Positions 24,775-35,518 of a stretch of DNA of 64,000 nucleotides are shown piece by piece. The position numbers and the translations under genes are program-made. The notes under the pieces were generated by a model, which worked only from the letters and a program-made list of their open reading frames with translations, did no database searches and was not told where the DNA came from. Each line of letters starts with the position of its first letter. Position 1 is the first letter of the stretch. Source of the stretch: Zasmidium citrigriseum (lineage: Eukaryota; Ascomycota; Dothideomycetes; Mycosphaerellales; Mycosphaerellaceae). The DNA is taken from positions 310,001 to 374,000 of the forward strand of contig NHNW01000022.1 in assembly GCA_002786025.1 (NCBI GenBank), read 5' to 3'.

Positions 24775-25577
24775 ATGCCTCACGCAACCGAGACCATGAC
24801 CAACGGCGAGAAGCCAAGCTCGCAGTTCATCTCTCACCTGACCTCCTACCCTGCCGTCAACGACAGCATCGAGACCTTCAAGTCGAACCCCTACGGCAAG
24901 AAGTCCATTGAGCTCGCCGACGGCGTCTACACCCGCTTCGGCAAGCCCGTCGAGCCCTACCTCGAGACGCCCTACAGCTACGCCAAGCCATACGTGCAAA
25001 AGGCAGACGAGCTCGCCGACTCCGGTCTCAACCACGTCGACGCCCACTTCCCCATTGTCAAGGAGGACACTCACACCATCGTCGACACGGCCAAGAGCTA
25101 CATCTGGTGGCCCTACAACTACGTCAGCGGTGCCTACAATGGTAAGTACACACCGCATACAGTTTATCGAAATCCCACGCAGTTGGGCAGAGATCAGCTC
25201 ACTGACGGTCACACCACTATGTAGACGAGTACACCAAGACGGCCAAGCACAACGACCGCGGCCAGGGCATCACCACAACCATCATGGCCATCGTCAGCAC
25301 CGAACTCCGCATCGCCTCCGACTTCTTCCACGCCGTTGCCGACATCCTGGGTCCCAAGTACGAGGAGTCCAAGAAGAAGGGCAGCGAGTACGTCAAAGAT
25401 CTTGAGAACAAGGCCGAGCACTACAAGCAGGTCGGCCAGGATAAGATCAACGACTACACCAAGCTGGGACAACAAAAGGCCGACGAAGTAAAGAAGCAAG
25501 GCGAGGAGACAAAAGAGGAAGCCAAGAAGCAAGCTCAAGGTGCAAAGGAGGAGGCCCAGAAAAAGGCTCAGAAGTAG
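24775..25577 (+). CDS. cap20: Cap20-like perilipin (lipid-droplet protein)
   Basis: The exons 24775-25141 and 25225-25577 give 239 residues. The body (about 15-165) has the fungal perilipin order: a Phe-x-x-x-Leu-x-x-Tyr-Pro-x-Val segment, YGKKSIELADGVY, then several Tyr-rich 11-mer-like helices (YLETPYSYAKPYVQKADEL), and an IWWPYNYVSGAYN motif just before the intron. The C-terminus (about 175-239) is a highly charged Lys/Glu/Gln/Ala coiled helix of the kind that packs on lipid droplets. Cap20 was first described as an appressorium-expressed virulence protein of Colletotrichum and is homologous to MPL1 of Metarhizium (established knowledge). No signal peptide. An alternative 3' exon could lengthen the protein (see finding at 25574-25808). 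Confidence 0.88.
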
Positions 25578-25994
25578 AGACGACTTCCCTCTCTTCACCA
25601 AAACTACTTTGACGGTATAGACTGTGCGCTAACGGCGAAACGAAAAAGGGTGCCGGCCAGGAAGCTCTGGGGTTCGAAGAGCTCTCGCATTCCGACGGCC
25701 ACGACTACTACTACTGGCACTGGTTCTTCTGACTCCCAAAACGACGGCGGTGTTGTTGGTGTCGTCGTTGGCAAGGATAATAGAGGTGGCGGGAATCGGG
25801 AAGCCTGACGAGTTGTTACATGATTGTGTTGTTTTTCTTGACGAGCGATGCTGTTGATGTTATTTGTCTGCTTTCACTTCGAATTGGTCGCGAGCGTCCT
25901 AGCACGATTATACCACTCATCATGATCATTCAATCATCATTGTACGTCTATCGTCGATCAATTATAGAGACTTTGCTGTCGTTATCCCGCCAGA
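25578..25994. other. Convergent intergenic region with a possible alternative cap20 exon
   Basis: Between 25649 and 25808 a frame is open that could be joined to cap20 by a GT-AG intron (25574-25648, branch GCTAAC). It would add a 52-residue Thr/Gly/Val-rich tail. Otherwise this is simply the 3' flank of two convergent genes. Confidence 0.35.
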
Positions 25995-26998
25995 TCATCT
26001 TTCCCGTTCCCTTTCTCTCGTCACCTGCAACACCCTCGCTGTCTTGCGATCCCGCTCCATGGTATCCACTTTGCCATACGCTTCTTGTGCCTGTCGACAC
26101 ACATCCTCCTGCCACGTCCCACCAACAGTGATCCCCCAATCTCTCACATCCCGTTCACTCGCATCCCAACACGTCTGCACCGTCCCTCCGATCTTATCCA
26201 TGAAACCCTTCAATCCTTCCTCCCCGCCGCCAGCATGGTAGGACTTGAAGGGGCCCGCGACAGACCACCGGGGTCCCATTGATGTTGTCACTACATCATC
26301 CAACTCTTCTACTGAGACTACGCCTTGGGCTACGAGGGAGCAGGCTTCTCGATATAACGCGAAAGCTAGCCGGTTTGCTACGAAACCTGGGACTTCCTTT
26401 TTCAGGAGGATGGGGGTTCGGCCGTATTTGGACCAGAAGGAGATGGTTTGGGAGATTGTGGAGGGGGCTGTGGTGGGGGAGGGGACGATTTCGAGGAGGG
26501 GCATTATATGTGGGGGATCTAATTGCCAATGTCAGTTTCCTGGATCAATCGTTCTAAGACTGGCATTTCGAAAGGCTTACTATAAGGATGCACGACCAGC
26601 AGCCGAGAGGGATCTTTCATGTCCTGCGACTGCAGAGAAGCGAGTAGACCACTCGTACTCGACATAAACACCGCATGACCCGGCGCATATCGCTCAACCT
26701 CCGGCCAAATCGCCCTCTTAAACGGCAGATTCTCCGGTCCTTGCTCCTGCACAATATTCGCATTACACACGGCATCTTTCAATGTTGGAGCCAGGTGCAA
26801 TCGGGCGAAACATTGTGATTTGTCGGTGTTGAGGAGGTAGGGTGGGAGGGTCTTTTGGATGTAGGACTGCAGGTCGGGCCGTGGGTCGTAGATTATTACT
26901 TTGCAGTGTGTGTCGCGGGTTAGGTGCAGGGCGGCGAAGGAGAGGCCTATGGTGCCGGAGCCGATTATGGCGATTGTGTTTGTTGTGCCGCCGCCCAT
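25995..26998 (-). CDS. 3-hydroxyacyl-CoA dehydrogenase-like oxidoreductase
   Basis: The exons 26998-26581 and 26518-25995 join to 313 residues. The N-terminus is a Rossmann fold with IAIIGSGTIG (Gly-x-Gly-x-x-Gly) and an Asp at the end of strand two that fits NAD preference. The splice junction restores the catalytic segment HPYNPPHIMPLLEIVPS; unspliced, the frame breaks. Then follow the GRTPILLKKEVPGFVANRLAFALYREA stretch and a C-terminal helical domain with GVVSVEELD and GPRWSVAGPF. This arrangement is that of the 3-hydroxyacyl-CoA dehydrogenase / L-gulonate 3-dehydrogenase (lambda-crystallin) family. Which hydroxy acid it oxidises is not clear. The Pol5 gene starts 340 bases away in the opposite direction. 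Confidence 0.85.
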
Positions 26999-27337
26999 GG
27001 TTTTGGTTGATGAGGGGTAGGAAGGAGGGAGATTGAGGACTGAGTGCTGAGAGGAGAAGAAGAGAGAGGATGTAGTGGAGTTAAGGGACTTAGCTTGTGG
27101 TTATGAGCTATTAGAGGCTTCTGCAGCTCGTGGAGGCCATACAATGACTGTGGTATGGAGCTCGGTGCTCAGCTGTCAAGAATTGAGTTGGAGCTTGGAG
27201 CTGCGCTCACTTTTGGCAAAGCTTGGCCACGCGTCCCACGATTAAAAAGTTCAGTCTGCTCTTTCCAACATCGACGCGGTCGAAACTTCCTCGATCAATC
27301 GCTCACCAATTCTTCCAAATCCCAAGAGGATCACAAT
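26999..27337. promoter_or_regulatory. Short divergent promoter, dehydrogenase/POL5
   Basis: These 339 bases lie between two divergent start codons and must hold both promoters. An open frame continues upstream of the Pol5 ATG to 27155 but has no further conserved feature and is probably untranslated leader. Confidence 0.5.
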
Positions 27338-30271
27338 ATGGCAGGCAAGAAGCGCTCAGCGCCCGAGGAAGAACACACCGAAACTTTAGCCATCCACCCC
27401 TCCCGGAAGCGACGCCTTGAAAACGGCCAAAGCCAAGCAGAACTTGCGAAAATCATCGACAACCTGCGAGATGAAGTTCCCGAAGTTCGTATGGAAGCCA
27501 CGAAATCATTGCTCAAGGCTCTCTCTGCAAAATCGGACGATCGATCACAGCGACTGGACTACTCCCTCAACAGGCTGATCAAAGGTGTCTGCAGTGGCGC
27601 CAAAGCTGCACGACCCGGGTTTTCCATTGCACTGGTTGAAGTTTTGAGACTCGGATTCGCGGCTTCGGAATGGCGACTCAACGACATTGTTGACCGAATC
27701 ATTTCTTCGACAAACGCAGACAACAAGGCCAGCGGCGAGGAGAGAAGGAATTATCTCATCGGACGGCGGTTCGCTTTCCAGTCAGTCCTGCAGAGCGGTG
27801 TGTTGGCAAATGAAGATGGAAAGCATTTGTTTGATGCCATTGCCGAACTTGCATCAGAAAAGGAATGGCTTCGAGGAGAATGCGGTGCTATGCTCTACGA
27901 GTTCCTGAAGAGCAAAGAGGGAAGCCAGCTTAAGAGTGAGAATGCTCGGAATCTGATCAACTCCTGGGTCGAGAAAGGCCTTTTGAAGTCGCCAGAAGGT
28001 GTTGTGCTATGGTTGACCATCAAGAAGACCTTTTCAGAGGTTAAGCTGCCCAAGGGTCACTGGCATCACAATGATCCTCTATCTTCGCAGGAGCGCTCCA
28101 CGCTTAGCAAGATTCTGCAGAAGAATGCCGTGGAAGCTGGCGATGAAGCCAATGGTGCGAAGAAGAAGCAATCTGGCGCGAGGCAAATCCGACCGAGCTT
28201 TGCGTGGGAAGTCATCCTAGGCTACTTGTACAAGGAGGGCGAGAGCAAATTCGGACAGTTCTGGGAAGAATGTGTTGCGACCTCGATGTTCTCAAGCACT
28301 TCATCTACGGAGCGAAAAGCACTTGGTCTTCAAATTTTCAGCAAAGCAGTCGCATCCGCACCGACCGAGTTACTGCAGCATGTTGTTCATCCCAACATCG
28401 TTCGCTGCATCCTGGACCAACGGGCAAAGGCCGATCGAGTGCTGTTTGAGGCGGCGAAAGTACCGCTCAATCAGATGACGGCTCGAGCGAAGAACGACTC
28501 TGAGTCGGACGCCGCCGAAGCTATCGTGTGCAAACTGCTCACGATCATACCGCCAAATGTCGACAAGCTGACTCGATCGACTATCGAAGGACTGCTTGCC
28601 GAGATTGACGACGAGAGCAGCCTTGCCAACGTCGTGGCATTGGTCATCAGTCTCTGCCGGATGCCAGGTCTCGAAGATGCAGGCGAAGCTGCGAATAAAC
28701 GCAGGATGTTGGCGGATGTGCTGTTGACAATCATTCGAACGCGACGCGGCGACCCTGACCAGTTCTTCGACGAGACTGGTTCTTCAAGCCTAGCAGAATG
28801 GCTCGTCGAGTTATTGAAAGGCCTTGCACATCTCGGATACACCACTGCGAGCGACAAGACCGTTCCGCCATTCTCTCCCGCATCCCAGTCGACCTTTAGA
28901 GACCGATTGATGTCTTGTCTGGGTCACTTGGTGGACCTCCCACTGGAACGAGCCATAGTGGCTCCCTCTCTTGTAGTCGAGACCCTTCGCGAGTCTGAGA
29001 AGAGCCTCCACGAGAAGCTGGACGACAAAGCTGCGGCTGCCTTGAAAGATGCTCGCAAGAATATCAAGGACGCCACGAAGAAGAGCGGCAGTACGACGAA
29101 AGGCACAGCAACATACATGCAGGCATTCCGCCTGCTGCTCGCTCTCGGCATGCTTCAGGTATACAAGCAAGAGCCAGACAGCGTTGGTGTCCTCGAGGAT
29201 ATCAACTCTTGCTACCATAGCCCAAAAGAGACCGGCGACGCTTCTGAGATGCTTGTAGAGCTGCTTCTCAGCTTTGTGTCGAAGCAATCTGCACTCTTCC
29301 GCAAGCTTGCCGAGCAGGTGTTCGCTGCATTCGCTCCAGAAGTGACAGAAGAGGGATTGCAGTCCATGATTGATATCCTCTCGCAGAAGGAAAGCTTGGC
29401 TGGTCAGCAGGAGCTTTTTGATCAGAATGGTGATGAAGCTGATGGCGGCGCTGAGGATGACGAAGAAGAGGACGAAGAAGACGGCATGGAGATCGATGTG
29501 GAAGATATGTCTGACGTCGAGCTCGTGAACGGCGAAGTCGTTGAGAAAGACGACGACGATGAAGAAGACTCAAGCAGTGAAGACGATTCCGAAAGCGACG
29601 AAGGAGACGAAGACGAAGAGGCCGCTTTCGATCGCAAGCTGGCCGACGCCCTCGGTACCGCTGGCATGGACTCTGACGAGGACGAAGATGGCTCGGACAT
29701 GGACGACGATCAAATGATGGAGCTCGAGCCGCATCTCACCAACATCTTCAAGGAACGCAAGAAGGGAACGAGCAAGAAGCAAGAGAACAAGGACGCCAAA
29801 GAGAACATCATCAATTTCAAGAACCGTGTCCTGGACCTGCTCACGGTGTTCGTGAAGAGCCAGTATGCCAACAATATCACGCTCAACCTCATTCACCCAT
29901 TAATCACCTTGATCCGAACGACCTCGAACCAGCCAACGGCGAGAAAAGCTCTTGGAGTGTTGGAGCAGTACTTTGACACTTGCAAGAGACACAAGGCTGG
30001 TCCAGCTTTGGACTCTGCTTCCCAGTACTTCACGCTTCTCGACGCAGTGCATGAAGAGATGCGTCAAGGTGGCTCGAAGCTGCACGCCAGTGCTTGCAGT
30101 CGGTCCAGTCTCTTTCTCGCCAAGCTTATTGTGGCCAAAGATGGAGCGCACTTCGAGAAGATCTGGACTAGGTATGGCAAGTTGCTAGCGGAGTGGCGGA
30201 GAGATGGCGAGAAGAGCAAGATTCATCCTAGTGTGTTCAATGAGTGGCACAGCTGGTCGATGCAGAGATAG
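27338..30271 (+). CDS. pol5: Pol5/MYBBP1A-like rDNA transcription regulator
   Basis: This is a single exon of 977 residues. After a basic start (MAGKKRSAPEEE, then SRKRR, a nuclear localisation signal) the protein is made of helical repeats of the ARM/HEAT type. It opens with a segment like LRDEVPEVRMEATKSLLKAL and the GVCSGAKAARPGFSIALVEVL motif typical of the DNA-polymerase-phi/Pol5 family. A very acidic stretch (about 705-800, runs of Asp/Glu with SSSEDDSESDE) splits the repeats before a C-terminal helical domain. Despite its name the family has no polymerase motif. It works in the nucleolus in rRNA synthesis and 60S maturation (family knowledge). I preferred the ATG at 27338 because it matches the usual short basic N-terminus. 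Confidence 0.88.
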   Translation: MAGKKRSAPEEEHTETLAIHPSRKRRLENGQSQAELAKIIDNLRDEVPEVRMEATKSLLKALSAKSDDRSQRLDYSLNRLIKGVCSGAKAARPGFSIALVEVLRLGFAASEWRLNDIVDRIISSTNADNKASGEERRNYLIGRRFAFQSVLQSGVLANEDGKHLFDAIAELASEKEWLRGECGAMLYEFLKSKEGSQLKSENARNLINSWVEKGLLKSPEGVVLWLTIKKTFSEVKLPKGHWHHNDPLSSQERSTLSKILQKNAVEAGDEANGAKKKQSGARQIRPSFAWEVILGYLYKEGESKFGQFWEECVATSMFSSTSSTERKALGLQIFSKAVASAPTELLQHVVHPNIVRCILDQRAKADRVLFEAAKVPLNQMTARAKNDSESDAAEAIVCKLLTIIPPNVDKLTRSTIEGLLAEIDDESSLANVVALVISLCRMPGLEDAGEAANKRRMLADVLLTIIRTRRGDPDQFFDETGSSSLAEWLVELLKGLAHLGYTTASDKTVPPFSPASQSTFRDRLMSCLGHLVDLPLERAIVAPSLVVETLRESEKSLHEKLDDKAAAALKDARKNIKDATKKSGSTTKGTATYMQAFRLLLALGMLQVYKQEPDSVGVLEDINSCYHSPKETGDASEMLVELLLSFVSKQSALFRKLAEQVFAAFAPEVTEEGLQSMIDILSQKESLAGQQELFDQNGDEADGGAEDDEEEDEEDGMEIDVEDMSDVELVNGEVVEKDDDDEEDSSSEDDSESDEGDEDEEAAFDRKLADALGTAGMDSDEDEDGSDMDDDQMMELEPHLTNIFKERKKGTSKKQENKDAKENIINFKNRVLDLLTVFVKSQYANNITLNLIHPLITLIRTTSNQPTARKALGVLEQYFDTCKRHKAGPALDSASQYFTLLDAVHEEMRQGGSKLHASACSRSSLFLAKLIVAKDGAHFEKIWTRYGKLLAEWRRDGEKSKIHPSVFNEWHSWSMQR

Positions 30272-30321
30272 GACTAAAATGGTTCAGCTAGCAGGGCTTC
30301 TGCTTCGCTACTTATTCAACG

Positions 30322-31873
30322 CTATGAAGTACTCCTGTCTTCGACACAGCGATTGTCCTCTTCAACAGTTTCTGCTGATGGCGTCTTTCCTCGCGTGCTA
30401 ATAGTGTTCCAGAATGGCCGGCACTTGTTCAAGAAGACATCCGGACACCAGAGGAAGTTTGTCATTATAGATTCGAGATCCGACCCCACCAAGGCTTGCA
30501 GTCTTTCCGACGCCTGATGAAGCCATGTGCTCTCATACTCTTTCCTGATCTGAGGACTATCAGCAAACGCAGCCCCAATAGAAGTAGCCCAGAGCAGAAG
30601 GTCGGCATAGTCGTCCCATTCTTCCCAAGCTTGAAGGCTGCGACTTAACAACCGAGTCAAATGAGCAGGCAATCTGTTGCTGGCCCATACATCTGTGAAG
30701 AGTGCATAAGCGCAGATATACGCGGCGTAGATGCACGTTAACGCCAGGGGATGTGTCTCGGTCAGGGATAGGGTGTGTAGCCGAGACTCGATACATGCTT
30801 GTTGGTTGTCTAGTTGTAGTACGGTGATCTTGTCGGCTGGACGGGAGAGGATTTTGCTTCGTTGGCTTTGGAGAAGGGAGACGTCGCCGAAGATCTCCAG
30901 AAGGTCGGGCTGAAGGATGTGAGACCGAGAGAGGAAGCCTCGAGGAATCGGATTGCTGATGGAGGCGAAAGCATCCCGTTGCCAGTGGATCTCGGAAAAG
31001 GTATCGTGGGTGAAGACTCTGTCGGTTCCGACTAGAAGGGAGGTGATCAGATCCTGCCTGTAGTGCGTTAGCCCAGCAACGATTTGAATATCGTTCGTTG
31101 GGGATCATACCAGAACAGTGCTCGTTTAAGAGTGGCAGAGAGCAACACGTTTTGGTCATAGCAGAGCTTGACGATCTCTCGCACGCCTCGAAGATGGACG
31201 TTGGCGACCTTCTGCTCACCAAGTCGTCCCTTGCATAGTCAGCAGGAGACCAAATGAATTGATCTGGTCGGATACATACTTCAACCCCCACAAGCAGCAA
31301 TATAGTCCCGATCGTACATGACGACGCAGCATCTTCAGGTCTCGACAGCCTATGCGTGACATGCTGTACCGCTTTCGTTCGATGATCAACACACACCTCA
31401 TCCAGTCGTCCACCATTGGAAGCAAATTTCAGCGTGAGATACAGTGCATGCGTCAATGCAGGGTCCTGCATGCCTCCTTCGAACACATCGTGGAAAAGCC
31501 TGAAGTCGATCTGCTCATTGATGCTGAAAACTGGCTCGCCGGCTTGTCGAGCGGATTTGTGGCTCAGGAGCTGAGTCAAGCGCTGTGCGTCCACAGCTAA
31601 GGTCTCAAATGGGTCGATGGTCGCTAGGTCTAGTAGTGACGTGGGAGAGGGTACCGATTGTGATGCATCTGATTCATCCTGTGCGATGTCCCAGTACCGG
31701 AAGTTCTCGAGGCCGTCCTGAAGAACTTGATACCTCTTTCGGAAGGCGTTACGGATAGCCTGCGTGCGTGCTAGCTGCTGCTTGGTTTTGTCTTTGCCAA
31801 AGCCTGGGTTGGTCTCGATGAAGGTCAATGTCTGGATGCGATTTCGCGGTTGAACAACTTTCTTTGGAGCCAT
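30322..31873 (-). CDS. Fungal transcription-factor-like protein without zinc cluster
   Basis: The exons 31873-31280, 31229-31111 and 31057-30322 give 482 residues. The N-terminus reads MAPKKVVQPRNRIQTLTFIE with a later KDKTKQQLARTQAIRNAFRK basic helix. There is no Cys-x2-Cys cluster. The rest resembles the fungal-specific transcription-factor middle region: FRLFHDVFEGGMQDPALTHAL, LLLVGVEGRLGEQKVANVHL, VREIVKLCYDQNVLLSATLK, HPLALTCIYAAYICAYALF. Such zinc-finger-less homologues are common in Dothideomycetes and their role is unsettled. Stop codons of this gene and Pol5 are only 50 bases apart on opposite strands, so transcripts must overlap. Two small introns are supported by frame and branch sites. 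Confidence 0.78.
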
Positions 31874-32117
31874 GGACCAGCCAGCAACTTCGGTCAAAAT
31901 ATTTCCACAACATCATAGAGCACAGTCTTGATGCTTGCTTTCGTTGTTTTGGGTCGTCCACCTCTGGTGATTGATTCCAATGAGGTGGGGGCAGAAGCTG
32001 AAGTCAACTTTGTAAGCAAGAGCTAGACCTCGCTCAACTGGGAAGGAGCAGGCGGGTATTATTCAGCTAGCGCCTTGGCCCTATTCTCAGTTTGATCTCT
32101 ACCATTGTTTGATCCCC

Positions 32118-33744
32118 TCAGTATCCCGCCGCCTCCAAAAGATTCAACCAAACTTCACTCATCGTTGGGAAACTCGGCACACAGTGTACCATCTCCTCCA
32201 ACTTCATTCCTGCAACGATCGCCACCGTGTTGGGATGAATCAAATCCGCGGCATCAGCGCCTACAATCGTAGCGCCGACCAACGTCTCATTCTCATCCAC
32301 AAGCCATTGAGCCCAGCCGTCGGGCATTGTGTCAGAGTGCAACATACCGCCAAGGGTCTTTGCTGGAGCTGTGATCTCGCGGACATTGACGCCTTTGGAA
32401 GCTGCTGAGGAGCGGGTGAGGCCGACTGAGGCTACGATGGGGGATGTGAAGACGACTTGGGGGATGGCGGTCTGATCTGCGGTTGCGATGGCGGTGGACG
32501 GGAGGGGTTTGCCGTTGGCTTTGGCGATGATGGCGTTGCCTGCGATGCGTCTATACCATTCATGTTAGCCAAAATATTGGTGCGTTACATCTGTTGTGAT
32601 GACTTACCCATGATACTTCGCGGCATGAGTGAAAGCAGCCCTGCCATTGATGTCTCCAACAGCGTACAACCACTGATCCCCATCGGACGTCTTGACACAG
32701 AGCGAATTGTCCACAGCAAGGTGTTTCTCGGACGATTGGATCCCAAGAGTCTCAAGCCCAAAGTTCATGATCCCCTTTCGCCCAGCGGCCACGAGCAGCT
32801 CGGATGCAGACAGTGTCTCGCCGTTCGCTAATTGGACCACAACGCCATCTTCGGTGCGCCTAGCTTTGCTGACTCTGGTGCCGGTCTTCACGACCACGCC
32901 TCGAGTCTCCAAAGACTTCTGCACGAGTTTGCCGGCTTCCGGGTCAACAGAAGGCAACAGCCCTTTCGAGCTCACGAGCGTAACCTAGAAACCACGTCAG
33001 CAGCGCTTGCCAGACTCCCTCAATATCGAACTCACCTTCGATCCAAACCCACAATACGCCGTCGCCATCTCACACCCCACCGCCCCACCACCCATAACAA
33101 TCAACCTCTCTGGCACATAATCCGCACTCGTCGCATCCCTCGGCGTCCAAGGATTCGCCTCCTTCACACTCTCCGGCACAACAGCTTCGCTCCCAGAGCA
33201 AATAGCAACCGCCAATCTCGCCTCAACATCCACAACCTCACCCTCGAAAGGCGTGATGCGGACTTTCTTGGTACCGATGAGGCGTCCCGTCCCGCGGACG
33301 AGTGTGGCGCCTGTGGCTTCTGTCATGGGGATAAGGACTTGCGAGTCGTCTTTGTTGGCTGTGATTGCGTCGCGCCTGGCGAAGACACCGGGGACATCGA
33401 CGCCTTTCTCGGAGGTGATTCGCTCTCGAGCTCCGCCGACTGCTTTGGCGGCTTGGAGGGCTTCGTCGGAGCGGAGGAGGACTTTTGACGGGACGCAGGC
33501 CCAGAAGGGGCAGTCGCCTGGAGTCAGTCAGTATAGCCATCTGAGAGACTGGCTTGGGAATTTGAATACCTCCGAAAAGCTCCTTCTCAATGACCAGGGC
33601 TGAGTATCCCGCCTTGCAGACTTGAGCTGCAAGTTGGCGACCCGCCCAACCAGAGCCAATGCACACGACATCGAAGACATTGGTCTTGAGGTCTCGGACG
33701 CTGTGCGTCGAGGGATGGAGGTTGAATTTCTCGGATGGTCGCAT
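32118..33744 (-). CDS. Flavin disulfide oxidoreductase, mercuric-reductase-like
   Basis: Four exons (33744-33570, 33517-33036, 32984-32608, 32550-32118) give 488 residues. The FAD site FDVVCIGSGWAGRQLA is at about 23-38. The first intron interrupts the redox-active site, which reads GGDCPFWACVPSK after splicing (Cys-x4-Cys at about 61 and 66). The NAD(P) site ERLIVMGGGAVGCEMATAY follows at about 198, then LLVAAGRK and the second FAD motif LYAVGDINGRAAFTHAAKYHG. The dimer interface is at the C-terminus with PSFPTMSEVWLNLLE. The redox pair uses thiols to pass electrons from NAD(P)H. Fungal homologues are called mercuric reductase-like or dihydrolipoamide-dehydrogenase-like. The C-terminal Cys-Cys pair needed for mercury reduction is not visible, so the substrate is unknown. 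Confidence 0.87.
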
Positions 33745-34153
33745 GTTTTCTTCCTTGATTCCTGATGAGTGATTGAAATGCTTCACACCGTCTGTCCAGG
33801 TAGCTCCTCAAAGCTTTCTTATTCTCGAGGAGCAATCCTTGAAAGCCTCAACGTCATCGATGCTACAATATTACATCTCAAGAAGCCTGTTGTTGATCGA
33901 TGTGTGCACGAGGCTTTGATGTTTATGTCAGCGCTGCACTGTGCGTAAGGAAGCTTGCTGACTATGCACCTGCATGTAGCTACGTACCGGGTGAAGCTTG
34001 AAGCTCAATTGAGAAGTGACTTCTTTCCGTTTTGGGGAGATGGCCATGCCTGACTCCAATGTAAAATGCGGAATGCAAGCCACATGAAATTCTTCGATTG
34101 GAGAGCTCTCACAGTAAATTCCAATGGTTGATGACAATTTTGCGGACAGGCCG
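33745..34153. other. Intergenic, upstream of the flavoprotein gene
   Basis: No supported coding content. It holds the promoter of the flavoprotein gene and the 3' flank of the broken acetyltransferase. Confidence 0.5.
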
Positions 34154-34846
34154 TTATGATCGGAATCGAGTCTTCTGAGGAGGCCGGACCATGCAGACAT
34201 ATTCTTGCACTCCATTTCCTTTCCATCTTGATACCTCTGCAGGGGGCTCAAACGTCACCCTTTCCCTCGCCTCAAACTCCCGCTTCTTGTAGTAAGTCTC
34301 TGCTCTCAAGCTCGCCTCGACAACGCATCCAGGTCCCAAGTGATCGGCTTGCTCGATTCCCCATTTCATGAAGAGAGTGCCAGCTCCTGTGTCTTGATAC
34401 GCGGGATCAACGGCTAGATGTGTGATGGCGAACATCTTGCCTTTGGTTTTCGCAAACGCCATCTCGCCGAAGCTGGATGTACCGAACAGAGAGATGTTGG
34501 GCCCAGGCCAATTCGTCCTCGTTCTTCCAGTTTGGTCCTTGGATCTTTGGCTCCGAGAAGGCTTTTGGAGATTCTCATCATCCTCACACGGCATCAATCA
34601 GGTACCCGTGAGGATGACGCTCTCGACCTGAGTATCGGTGACTATGACCCAATGCTCATTGGGGAGAAGATGATTGTACCGCTCACTCCATTGCTATGTC
34701 TTGTTTCGCAAGCCTTTCTCGGTGTAGCTGTCGGGATGCATAGCTTCAATGTAAGGATGCTCGTTGGGATAGAAGGCATCCCGATCGAGGCGGGCAACGG
34801 CCGGAATGTCCTGGAGATGGACGTAGTCGAGTTGGAGGGAGGACAT
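34154..34846 (-). pseudogene. Broken GNAT-family N-acetyltransferase gene
   Basis: From an ATG at 34846 the frame encodes a normal-looking GNAT start (SSLQLDYVHLQDIPAVARLD and AFYPNEHPYIEAMHP). It meets TAG at codon 51 (34696-34694). The same frame goes on with QWSERYNHLLPNEHWVIVTD, so one base seems to have made the stop. After a possible 44-nt intron the frame AFSEPKIQGPNWKNEDELAW runs to a CTCTCT tract at about 34486-34495. Beyond it the acetyl-CoA-binding core continues in another frame: FAITHLAVDPAYQDTGAGTL, with the Q/RxxGxG/A-like motif, then WGIEQADHLG and VEASLRAETYY. At least two breaks (nonsense and frameshift) make an inactive copy likely; sequencing error or an unusual splice form is the alternative. 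Confidence 0.6.
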
Positions 34847-35518
34847 TGTCGAACAAGTCGTGGGGTCAGTTGTTTCTTTCTAAGACTTACTGATTGCAAA
34901 CAACCATTTCTATAGCGTTCATAGTGGTAGCCGTGATGCTGACTAGCTGAACCACAACGTCATATTACCGGACCTGGGCATTGCTGATAATCTGCGGAAG
35001 AAATTCCCGTGTTTCGTGTTCTGAAAAGGACGCGCTTCCCGCAACTCTGGTGTACAACAACTCAGAGGCCATAGCAGTTCCAGTATTGGCCATTGGGCTC
35101 TGGCCAGATCGACTTCGCAAAGAACGGGATTCGACGGGATCAGCAGACCGATCGTAGATGAGTATCTCCTGCAAAAGAGACACTGGAGAGCAATGGGTCT
35201 GTATATCAGATCACGGAACATGGTCAGACCAGATGAGAATGTCCACATTCAAGTGATGTTGATGGAGGCGAGGAAGGCGTGAAGTGAATGTCGCTCGGAT
35301 AAACATCGGCGGGACCTTGTCTTGGCGGCGGGGCTGTGCAGTGGCTAGGGAAAACGTCACTTGTGACATGGAAGCAGCGGTTGAGCAGCGTCGAAGTTGG
35401 ACGACGCGCAATTGCTGAGACCTCAATTCAGGCAGCACTTTTGGTCTTCTCTTGTTCTTCTGTTTGCATGGTCTGCTCCTGATTCTCCCTCATACTTCAC
35501 CCCTCCCACTCCCTCACG
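34847..35518. other. Intergenic region upstream of fimbrin, with a possible orphan exon
   Basis: On the minus strand at about 35177-34981 an exon-like frame follows a good acceptor (CTCTTTTGCAG). It reads ILIYDRSADPVESRSLRSRS and later TREFLPQIISNAQ, but no start or partner exon is evident. The last 70 bases before 35519 are C/T-rich leader of fimbrin. Confidence 0.3.

Noticed and set aside
25669..25690. GGTTCGAA word resembling a tRNA B box
   Set aside because: No matching A box, acceptor stem or cloverleaf could be drawn. I found no supported tRNA or rRNA gene in the window, although reading by eye can miss intron-bearing tRNAs.
27155..27337. Longer start for Pol5
   Set aside because: The added 61 residues have no family resemblance, and the ATG at 27338 opens the expected basic, nuclear-targeted N-terminus.
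29440..29700. Ser-rich antisense frame opposite the Pol5 acidic region
   Set aside because: It is the complement of GAC/GAA runs that encode the acidic stretch.
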